Positions 18,409-25,604 of a stretch of 33,622 nucleotides of DNA are shown here, piece after piece. The translations under genes were made by a program, and so were the position numbers. The DNA is from Myxococcales bacterium (GTDB taxonomy: Bacteria; Myxococcota_A; Polyangia; Polyangiales; Polyangiaceae), in contig JAJZQG010000079.1 of NCBI GenBank assembly GCA_021847645.1, positions 1 to 33,622 on the forward strand, read 5' to 3'. The stretch's first letter is position 1. Each line of letters begins with the position of its first letter. The notes below the pieces were generated by a model. The model did not search any database. It had not been told where the DNA came from and saw only the letters and a program-made list of their open reading frames with translations.

Positions 18409-20928
18409 GTGGCGCAGGGGATCTCCACACGACCGCCGACACCACGCCGGGCCGCGCGGGCTTCTGCTCGTTCGACGATCGTCGTGCTTGCGTTGTTGGC
18501 AGCGGTCATGGTGGTCGCGGCAGCGGGGTTCTCGCGCTGGATCGTTCTCTCGGGCTTCGAGCAGGTGGAGCGTCGGCAGGTGCACACGGAGGTGCGCCAC
18601 GCGCAGAAGCTCGTGAGCTCGGGCGCCGAGGATCTCGCGACACGATTCGAGGATTGGTCGGCGTGGGACGAGCCGTATGCGTTCGTCGAGGACCACAATG
18701 CGCACTTCATCGAGGCGAGTCTGCGCAAGGAGATGTTGTCGACGGCGCGAATCGACGCGATAGCGTTCGTGCACCGTTCGGGGCGGGTGGTGTACGCGGT
18801 CGCGCACGATCGGCGCACCGGGGAGAACCAGCCGATCCCGCCGGAGCTGGAGCGGCAGCTGGTGGACATCGCGGGGGATCCGGCGGACGAGCGAGACAAG
18901 GTGCGGGGCTTGGTGGTTCTGCCGGGCGGCGTGATGATGGTGATGGCGAACCCGCTGTTGACGAGCGAGCGAAAGGGGCCTTGCCGGGGGAAGCTGATCA
19001 TTGGGCGGTACCTGGGCGACCAGGAGATTGGCAGGCTGTCGGAGGCAGCGAGGGTGGGCCTGCAAGTGCGCAGGCTCGACGAGACGCTACCGGCGGAGTT
19101 TCGGACCGTGTTGCAGGAACTGCACGACGGCGCGCCGGCGGTGGTGCGGGAGGTGGATGACGACAGCATAGCGGGGTTCGGCGCGCTACGCGATCTGGCT
19201 GGCGCCCAGGTTGCGCTGGTTCGCGTCGAGCTGCCACGGAGCATTGTGCGTCAGGGGCGCAGCAGCACGTTATCGTCGACGGTGGCCATTGCGCTGACGG
19301 CAACGCCTTTCATCATTCTTGCGCTTGTGCTGCTCTCGCGGCTGGAGCGTGCGAAGTCGGCGATCAGCCAGCGGGAGCAGTACTATCGGACGCTGATCGA
19401 GGGGGGATCGGATCTGATTCTGATTTTGGATGAGGCGCATCGGGTGCGCTACCACAGCCCGGCGGTGGCGCACGCGTTGGGGTGCGACGCCGCGGAGATA
19501 TCGGGCAACGAGCTGGACACATGGGTGGCTCCGGAGGAGCGGCGGGCGGTGCATGAGATTCTCTCCCGCGTGGAAGGCGCGCCGGGCACGACAGAGACAG
19601 GCAGCTTCCGGTGGGTGCGGGGCGACGGCCAGGAGGTGCTCGTCGAGGCGGTTTTCAAGAACATGGCATTGCAGCCCGAGGTGGGCGGGGTACTCGTCAA
19701 CGGCCGTGACGTGACCGAGCGGGAGCGCACGCTGCGGGAGCGAAAGCGGCTGGAGGACGATCTGAGGCAAGCGCAGAAGCTCGAGGCGGTGGGGCGTCTG
19801 GCCGGGGGGATCGCGCACGACTTCAACAACCTGCTTACGGTGATCCTGGGCCACGCGGACCTGCTGGTGAGAAGCGGCCTATCCGGGGCGGCGGCGGAAG
19901 GGATCTCGGCGCTGCGGGCGGCGGCCACGCGGGCGGCAGCGCTGACGCAGCAACTGTTGTCGTTCAGCCGCAAGCAGGTCATTGCTCCGCGGGCCGTGGA
20001 CATCAATGCGGCCGTCGAGCGCGCTCGCGAGATGCTGGCACGCATGATCGGCGAAGACATCCGGCTGGAGTTCCGGCCAGGCACCAGCGTCTGGCACGCA
20101 TGCGTGGATCCGAACCAGTTCGATCAGGTGTTGCTGAATCTGGCCGTCAACGCCCGGGACGCGATGCCCAGCGGCGGCGTGCTGACGATCGAAACGCGCG
20201 GCATGACCGTCGACGAGGCGCTGGTATCCCGGCATCCGGGGCTGTCCCCCGGGGACTACTCGGCAGTGAGTGTCTCCGACACGGGAACCGGCATCAGCTC
20301 GGAGGATCTGCCGCATATCTTCGAGCCGTTCTACACGACCAAGCCCGTGGGCAAAGGCACGGGTCTCGGGCTGGCGACGGTCTATGGGCTGGTCCGACAG
20401 CACGGAGGCGTCGTGCTGGTGGACAGCGAGCCTGGGCGGGGCTCGACGTTCCGAGTCCTTCTGCCTCGCACCGAGCCGTCGGGCGTGTCGAGTCGTCCAC
20501 CGCCGCGTCCGACTGCGGGCACGCACCCGGGTGCGACGGTGCTGCTCGTGGAAGACGACGCCGGGGTGCAGCAGGTGGCGCGCGCATTCCTGACCGACGC
20601 GGGATTCCGCGTGACGGTCGCGTCGAACCCGCAGCAGGCTCTCGACCAGACCGCGAGCGCGGAGCCCATCGACATTCTCGTAACGGACGTGGTCATGCCG
20701 GGCATGAACGGTCGCGAGCTGGCCCGCCGACTGCGCGAGCGCTATCCGCAGGTGCGGATCCTGTACATGTCGGGCTACGCGTCCACCGTCCTGCCCAAGC
20801 TCCCGGACCTCGATCCTTCCGAGGGCTTTCTCCAGAAGCCGTTCCAAGGCGATGCGCTGGTCGAGCGCGTGAGCAGCCTGCTGGGACAACGGTCCTCGCG
20901 CTTGGACAATCCGGACGCTTTGGTATGA
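18409..20928 (+). CDS. Hybrid histidine kinase with CHASE4, PAS, HisKA, HATPase and REC domains
   Basis: An 839-residue inner-membrane sensor. TM1 spans about residues 23-41, an extracytoplasmic CHASE4-type domain follows (LATRFEDWSAWDEPYAFVED), and TM2 is at about 289-310. A PAS domain runs from about 323 to 440. HisKA has the phospho-accepting H470 in GGIAHDFNNLL. The ATPase domain shows NLAVNARDAM (near 577), DTGTGIS (near 624) and GKGTGLGLATVYG. A receiver domain follows with ED-acidic pocket (LVEDDAG) and D760 in LVTDVVMPGMNG, with K in LQKPF. GTG 18409 has GAGGGG a few bases upstream. A TATACT at 18367 could be its -10, without a clear -35. It sits 36 bases before three overlapping genes. 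Confidence 0.95.
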   Translation: MAQGISTRPPTPRRAARASARSTIVVLALLAAVMVVAAAGFSRWIVLSGFEQVERRQVHTEVRHAQKLVSSGAEDLATRFEDWSAWDEPYAFVEDHNAHFIEASLRKEMLSTARIDAIAFVHRSGRVVYAVAHDRRTGENQPIPPELERQLVDIAGDPADERDKVRGLVVLPGGVMMVMANPLLTSERKGPCRGKLIIGRYLGDQEIGRLSEAARVGLQVRRLDETLPAEFRTVLQELHDGAPAVVREVDDDSIAGFGALRDLAGAQVALVRVELPRSIVRQGRSSTLSSTVAIALTATPFIILALVLLSRLERAKSAISQREQYYRTLIEGGSDLILILDEAHRVRYHSPAVAHALGCDAAEISGNELDTWVAPEERRAVHEILSRVEGAPGTTETGSFRWVRGDGQEVLVEAVFKNMALQPEVGGVLVNGRDVTERERTLRERKRLEDDLRQAQKLEAVGRLAGGIAHDFNNLLTVILGHADLLVRSGLSGAAAEGISALRAAATRAAALTQQLLSFSRKQVIAPRAVDINAAVERAREMLARMIGEDIRLEFRPGTSVWHACVDPNQFDQVLLNLAVNARDAMPSGGVLTIETRGMTVDEALVSRHPGLSPGDYSAVSVSDTGTGISSEDLPHIFEPFYTTKPVGKGTGLGLATVYGLVRQHGGVVLVDSEPGRGSTFRVLLPRTEPSGVSSRPPPRPTAGTHPGATVLLVEDDAGVQQVARAFLTDAGFRVTVASNPQQALDQTASAEPIDILVTDVVMPGMNGRELARRLRERYPQVRILYMSGYASTVLPKLPDLDPSEGFLQKPFQGDALVERVSSLLGQRSSRLDNPDALV

Positions 20929-20929
20929 T
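20902..20929 (+). promoter_or_regulatory. Sigma70-like promoter across the kinase stop codon
   Basis: TTGGAC (20902-20907), a 16-base spacer and TATGAT (20924-20929), with TGG just before the latter as an extended -10. The kinase stop (20926-20928) lies inside it. Transcription would start near 20936, about 29 bases before the next ATG and 17 before its AGGAGG, allowing separate expression of the three downstream genes. Confidence 0.5.
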
Positions 20930-20964
20930 GGCGACGGCTCGATGATCCGGGCAGGAGGTTGGGA

Positions 20965-21993
20965 ATGCCGTCCATTGCATCCACGCTTGCGACGACCTTG
21001 CTGGTAGTCGTGGTGTACTTCTGGGTGGTGAGACTCGTGGACATGAACGAGAAGGAGCCGCTGTGGGCGATGGGCTTGCTCTTCGGGCTCGGCGCGGCCG
21101 CGTCGCTGGCGCTTCCGCTGGTCGTGCCGCCGCAGCTGTTGGACCTGAGCGCGGTGCCGTCGGCGGTCTTCCGGGAGCTGGCGAGGTTCGGTGCAGTGGG
21201 TGCGGGCATCTATGCGCTAACGGTCTATGGGCGCATCCGTGGCTGGCAGGAGTTCAATGGAACCATGGACGGCGTGGTGTACGGTGCGTGTGCCGGCTTG
21301 GGCTTCGCCACGGCCGCGGAGCTGCGCGCAGAGATCCTGTTTGGCGTGGTGTCTCTGCCCGGAGCGTCCGTGGGGCTTTTTGCCGGGTTCGGCCGGATCG
21401 CGCTGAGCGGGCTCGCGGACGGCGTGCTGGGTGCGGCCATCGGGGCGGGCATTGGCGCTGCGGTCGACGCTCGCACGTGGATCGCCAGAGCGCTGCTTCC
21501 GGTGGCCGGCGTGGCAGGCGCGGTGCTCGCGCATCTGGGGTACGCGGCGCTGGCGCACGGGGACGCTTTAGCGGGGAGCGCCGGTCTGATTCGAGCGTAC
21601 GTGGCGTTCGGGCTGCCAGTAGCGGCAGTGGTCGCGACGGTAGTGCTGGCGCTTCGCGCGGAGCGGGCAGCGATCCGACGCCAGCTGCCATCGGAGGTGG
21701 AGGCAGGAGTGGTCAGTGCGGAGGAGCTGGCATTGTTGCAGAACGTGACAGCGCGCACGGCCAGCTATACGCGGCAGTTGCTCAGGGGCAGAGTCGGGCG
21801 CTGGCGAGGGCTCAAGCGCCTGCACAATCGGCAGGTGCAGCTGGCGTTGATCAAGGACAAGGCGGCGCGGCAGCTCGACGATGCCTCTCGTCAAGCGATC
21901 GAGCAGGAGGTAGGGCGTCTGCGCGAGCATGTTTTGGCGAGCAAGCATGCGCTAGGGCAAGAGCAAGCGACGACCGGCGGAGGGGTGCCATGA
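20965..21993 (+). CDS. PrsW-like multi-pass membrane protein, catalytic motifs apparently lost
   Basis: A 342-residue protein with seven or eight hydrophobic helices. The segment FNGTMDGVVYGACAGLGFAT matches the second PrsW motif (FxxxxDGxxYGxxxGxGFA), so I assign it to the PrsW/RasP-unrelated intramembrane protease group of the ABC of site-1 proteases. The first motif, normally EExxK, reads FRELARF at residues 69-75, so one Glu is Arg; the later conserved His position reads as Ala/Asp (SGLADGV); and the AEN step reads AAE. It may be a non-proteolytic relative. A C-terminal tail of about 95 residues is charged and coiled-coil-like. AGGAGG (20953-20958) fixes ATG 20965. Its stop overlaps the next start (ATGA). 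Confidence 0.75.
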   Translation: MPSIASTLATTLLVVVVYFWVVRLVDMNEKEPLWAMGLLFGLGAAASLALPLVVPPQLLDLSAVPSAVFRELARFGAVGAGIYALTVYGRIRGWQEFNGTMDGVVYGACAGLGFATAAELRAEILFGVVSLPGASVGLFAGFGRIALSGLADGVLGAAIGAGIGAAVDARTWIARALLPVAGVAGAVLAHLGYAALAHGDALAGSAGLIRAYVAFGLPVAAVVATVVLALRAERAAIRRQLPSEVEAGVVSAEELALLQNVTARTASYTRQLLRGRVGRWRGLKRLHNRQVQLALIKDKAARQLDDASRQAIEQEVGRLREHVLASKHALGQEQATTGGGVP

Positions 21994-22928
21994 GCGCGCC
22001 CGGCTATTGCCCGCGATGCGGCGCTCCCTTGCAAGCGCACTTCCGAGCGTGCCCGCAGTGCGGAGCGCCGGTCACGGCCCATCCCCAAGCGCAGGGAGGG
22101 TATGTCCAGCCGCAGCCGCAACCAGCGCCGCCGGGGGTGTGGGCGCCGGGGCAGCCCGGCCCCTATCCCGGGCAAGCGCCGCCGCCCTATTCTCCCGGCA
22201 CGATCCCGCAAGCTCCTTACGGAGTCCCGCCGGGGCCGCAGCCCTACGGAATGGTGCCCGGTGCGATGAGCCCCATGGCAGGCATGCCGCAGCCTCCACC
22301 GGCCACATCCTCCAAGACATCCAAGGGAACGGCACTGCTGGGCGGTTGCGGTGCGGCCGGGTGCCTGGGCGCCGTGGTGACCGTCATGATCGCGGCGGCG
22401 GTCATCGTGCTGGCTGTAGCGGCTGCGGACTCGTCACCGACAACCCCAGGGCCGACGCCACCGGCAGCGGACACGGGCGCCCCCGCGATCGCAGCCAACT
22501 TGCCGAACCATGGCCCGCTGCGAAATCTGATCCGATCGCAGGTAGGGGCCTACTCCCTGGTCACGACCGCTTCGGTGACCAAGTATCCGGAGCTGTTGAC
22601 GAGCGGCATGGTAGACAGCCTCGGCGCCATCTACCTGGCGCCAGACCGGACCCAGGTCAACGAGATGATTCTCGCCTACACGTCGGCGCAGGTGGCCAGG
22701 CATCACATGGATACGGTGCTGGCGACGTTCCAGGCGACGTACGGGCCGAGCTCGGGCATCGTGATGGAGCCGGTGCGCAACCAGAACGGCGTCGTCATTG
22801 GAGCGCGCGTCGCCGTCGTGGAGCCGGGAGGGCTGCAGCACGTATACTGGAGCAACAGCAACGTGCTATTCATCGTTACGTCTACCGCGCCGCATGCCGG
22901 CAAGTTCCACGAGGCCTCGCCTTATTGA
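21990..22928 (+). CDS. Zinc-ribbon, proline-rich, single-TM protein
   Basis: A 312-residue protein. A cytoplasmic zinc ribbon holds C7, C10, C21 and C24 (CPRCG and CPQCG). Residues 30-105 are a Pro/Gln/Gly/Tyr-rich disordered linker. One membrane helix (about 126-146) follows a Gly/Cys-rich patch (GGCGAAGC). The C-terminal 160 residues lie outside the cytoplasm on the simplest topology and form a mixed alpha/beta domain (for example MILAYTSAQVARHHMDTV and VEPGGLQHVYWSNSNVLFIVTS) that I do not recognise. Many myxobacterial membrane proteins share this ribbon-linker-helix layout. ATG 21990 overlaps the upstream TGA, and its own TGA overlaps the next ATG, so the three genes are almost certainly translated together. 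Confidence 0.82.
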   Translation: MSAPGYCPRCGAPLQAHFRACPQCGAPVTAHPQAQGGYVQPQPQPAPPGVWAPGQPGPYPGQAPPPYSPGTIPQAPYGVPPGPQPYGMVPGAMSPMAGMPQPPPATSSKTSKGTALLGGCGAAGCLGAVVTVMIAAAVIVLAVAAADSSPTTPGPTPPAADTGAPAIAANLPNHGPLRNLIRSQVGAYSLVTTASVTKYPELLTSGMVDSLGAIYLAPDRTQVNEMILAYTSAQVARHHMDTVLATFQATYGPSSGIVMEPVRNQNGVVIGARVAVVEPGGLQHVYWSNSNVLFIVTSTAPHAGKFHEASPY

Positions 22929-23971
22929 TGATACGCGATTTGCCGTCTTCCTTGCCCAGCGCGCCGGGCTCCCGCTACGTAATAGTGGATCGCCGAGCCG
23001 CGGCGCGGTGGCTCGCCGCGACGTTGGCGTTGGGCTCCTGTCAGGTCGCGCATCCGCCTCCTGGCCAGGACGCCGGGACCATCGCGAGCACGACGTCGTC
23101 GGCCGCGTCGGCCGGGGCATCGGCGCCCGTCAGCCCGGTGATTGCTTCGAGCTCGTCGGCGCCGGTCGCGGAAGGGGGAGCTCCGGAGGGGGGCGCAGCC
23201 AACGCGGGAGCCGACGCGGGCGGCGAGCCCGGGTGCCCGGATGGCATGGCGAAGGTCTTGCGCACGTGTGTGGACCGATGGGAGGGCTTCCTCGTCTCGC
23301 GCGCGGCAGACGGAACGGAGCAGGAACACCCGTACTACGAGCGACCGGAGCCTGGGGTGCGCTACGAGGCACGAACCCGGGCAGGCGAGTTTCCGCAAGC
23401 GTACATCAGCCGCGTGGAAGCGGAGGCGGCGTGCAAGGCCGCGGGCAAGCGGCTGTGCACACGCAAGGAGTGGATCCGTGCCTGCCAGGGCTCGCGGGGC
23501 TGGACGTACCCTTACGGCAACAGCCATCGAGCGGGCAAGTGCAACCACGGCAAGATCCATCTTCTATCGAAGATGTTCGGGACCAATGCCCGGGCGTGGA
23601 AGTACGACGAGAACTTCAACAGCCCGCTGCTCGATCAAGAGCCGGGCTTTCTGGCGAAGAGCGGAGAGTACGGCGAGTGCGTGGGAGAGTCCGGTGTCTG
23701 GGACATGATAGGCAATCTGCACGAGTGGGTGAGCGACACCATCACGGACGACTTCGTCACGGCGCTGGAGGCCGAAGGCGTGGAGCGTCGCAAGCAGCCG
23801 TGGCGGGAGGGCAACGGGGTGTTCATGGGCGGTTTCTTCAGCACGGGCAGCGAGCACGGGCCGGGGTGCAAGTTCACGACGATTGCCCACGAGCCCACGT
23901 ACCACGACTACTCGATAGGATTCCGCTGTTGCGTCTCGCTGCCCGCTCCGCCGCGCAACAAGAACAAGTGA
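22928..23971 (+). CDS. Lipoprotein with FGE/SUMF1-type domain
   Basis: A 347-residue protein with lipobox LGSC (C38), a Ser/Ala-rich linker to about residue 100 and a formylglycine-generating-enzyme-like (SUMF1/EgtB/PvdO) domain: AYISRVEAEAACKAAGKRLCTRKEW, GWTYPYGN, CNHGK, SGVWDMIGNLHEWVSD, GGFF and IGFRCC at the end. Most such proteins in this phylum are not true sulfatase activators, so the reaction is unknown; cysteines C251, C314, C334 and C335 would be candidates for metal or thiol chemistry. Lipidation places it at the periplasmic or outer membrane. ATG 22928 overlaps the upstream stop; GTG 22985 would give a shorter, more typical signal peptide. It ends seven bases from fumC. Confidence 0.85.
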   Translation: MIRDLPSSLPSAPGSRYVIVDRRAAARWLAATLALGSCQVAHPPPGQDAGTIASTTSSAASAGASAPVSPVIASSSSAPVAEGGAPEGGAANAGADAGGEPGCPDGMAKVLRTCVDRWEGFLVSRAADGTEQEHPYYERPEPGVRYEARTRAGEFPQAYISRVEAEAACKAAGKRLCTRKEWIRACQGSRGWTYPYGNSHRAGKCNHGKIHLLSKMFGTNARAWKYDENFNSPLLDQEPGFLAKSGEYGECVGESGVWDMIGNLHEWVSDTITDDFVTALEAEGVERRKQPWREGNGVFMGGFFSTGSEHGPGCKFTTIAHEPTYHDYSIGFRCCVSLPAPPRNKNK

Positions 23972-23978
23972 GGGGCTC

Positions 23979-25370
23979 TCAGGCGCGGGGGCCGAGCATG
24001 GTCTCGGGACGGACGATTTCGTCGAAGCGCTCGGCGGTGAGCAGGCCCAGGGCGACAGCGGCCTCGCGCAGCGTGATGCCATCGGCGTGGGCCTTCTTGG
24101 CGATTCGCGCCGCGTTGTCGTAGCCGACGTGAGGGTTCAGGGCGGTGACGAGCATGAGGCTAGCGCGCAGGAGGCTCTCGATGCGTTCGCGCCGGGCTTG
24201 GATGCCGCGTGCGCAATGCTCTTCGAACGACGCGCAGCCGTCGGCGAGCAGGCGAATGGACTGCAGCACGTTGTGGAGGAGCAGGGGCTTGAAGACATTG
24301 AGCTCGAAGTTGCCGCTGGCGCCGGCCAGGGACACGGCCACGTCGTTGCCGAGCACCTGGGCGCAGAGCATGGTCATGGCCTCGGCCTGCGTGGGATTGA
24401 CCTTGCCGGGCATGATGGAGCTGCCGGGCTCGTTCTCGGGCAGGGCCAGCTCGCCGATGCCGCACCGCGGGCCACTCGCGAGCCAGCGGATGTCATTGGC
24501 AATCTTGATGAGGCTGCAGGCCAAGGTCTTGAGCGCGCCGTGGGCGAACACGAGCGCCTCGTGGGAAGCGAGCGCCTGGAACTTGTTCGGCGCCGGCACG
24601 AACGGCCGGCCGGTCAACTCGGCGAGCCTGGCGGCCATGCGCGAGGCGTATTGCGGGTGCGTGTTGATGCCGGTGCCCACCGCCGTGCCGCCGATGGCCA
24701 GTTCATGAAGCGCGGGCAGGCTCCGCTCGACGGCGGCCATCGCCTGGTCGAGCTGCGCGACGTACCCGGAGAACTCCTGGCCCAGCGTGAGCGGCGTGGC
24801 GTCCTGCAAGTGCGTTCGTCCGACCTTGACGATGTCGCCGAACTCGTCCGACTTGCGCGCCAGTGTGTCGCGCAGCCGGCGCACGGAGGGGAGCAACTGG
24901 TCCGTCAGGGCAGCCACGACGGCGATGTGCATGGCAGTGGGGAATACGTCGTTGGAGCTCTGGGAGCGGTTGACGTGGTCATTGGGGTGGACCGGGGACT
25001 TGGAGCCGAGCTTGCCGCCGGCGATCTCGATGGCGCGGTTCGAGATGACCTCGTTGACGTTCATGTTGGTCTGCGTGCCGCTGCCGGTCTGCCAGACCGA
25101 CAGCGGGAACTGGTGGACGTGCTTGCCGTCGATGATCTCGTCGGCCGCCTGCACGATGAGGGAGCAGACCGCATCGGGCAGCAGGCCGAGATCCCGATTG
25201 ACCTGCGCGGCGGCCTTCTTGACCAGGGCCAGCGCGGCGACGAATGATGGTGGGAACCGCTCTTCGCCGATCCGGAAGTGCGCGAGCGAGCGCTGGGTCT
25301 GGGCGCCCCAGTATCGATCCGCGTCCACCTCCACGGGGCCCATGCTGTCGTATTCGGTGCGCGTGTTCAT
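23979..25370 (-). CDS. fumC: Class II fumarase
   Basis: A 463-residue iron-independent fumarate hydratase, interconverting fumarate and malate in the TCA cycle as a tetramer. The superfamily signature GSSIMPGKVNP covers residues 316-326 with the catalytic loop serine, H187 lies in VGRTHLQDATP, and TGSGTQTNMNVNEVI, DHVNRSQSSND and GGTAVGTGIN are classic FumC blocks. Length is normal. ATG 25370 is at the family start (TEYDSMGPVEV); the frame stays open far upstream to 27287 only because it mirrors the receptor gene on the other strand. I see no strong ribosome binding site. It diverges from the TonB/receptor gene with 234 bases between them. Confidence 0.97.
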   Translation of the reverse strand: MNTRTEYDSMGPVEVDADRYWGAQTQRSLAHFRIGEERFPPSFVAALALVKKAAAQVNRDLGLLPDAVCSLIVQAADEIIDGKHVHQFPLSVWQTGSGTQTNMNVNEVISNRAIEIAGGKLGSKSPVHPNDHVNRSQSSNDVFPTAMHIAVVAALTDQLLPSVRRLRDTLARKSDEFGDIVKVGRTHLQDATPLTLGQEFSGYVAQLDQAMAAVERSLPALHELAIGGTAVGTGINTHPQYASRMAARLAELTGRPFVPAPNKFQALASHEALVFAHGALKTLACSLIKIANDIRWLASGPRCGIGELALPENEPGSSIMPGKVNPTQAEAMTMLCAQVLGNDVAVSLAGASGNFELNVFKPLLLHNVLQSIRLLADGCASFEEHCARGIQARRERIESLLRASLMLVTALNPHVGYDNAARIAKKAHADGITLREAAVALGLLTAERFDEIVRPETMLGPRA

Positions 25371-25604
25371 GGAACGAGGGTACCGCCCACCGGTCGTGTT
25401 GAGAATGCAAACCATGGACGTGCGTGCGATCACGAACAGGCCCGATTCTTCCTTCAGAATCCGACATCGGGGGCTGGATCGTGTCGACTCCGCTGCTATC
25501 GTCGTTCGGATGACCCAGTGCCGAAGACTCAGCCGATCGGCGCCAGCGGCACGCCCGACATCGACTTTCCGCGACGCTTCGCGGCGCGGGCGGCGTTCGC
25601 CGGC

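Noticed and set aside
25390..25425. Fur-box-like sequence between fumC and the receptor gene
   Set aside because: The match to the Fur consensus is poor and no inverted symmetry is evident.
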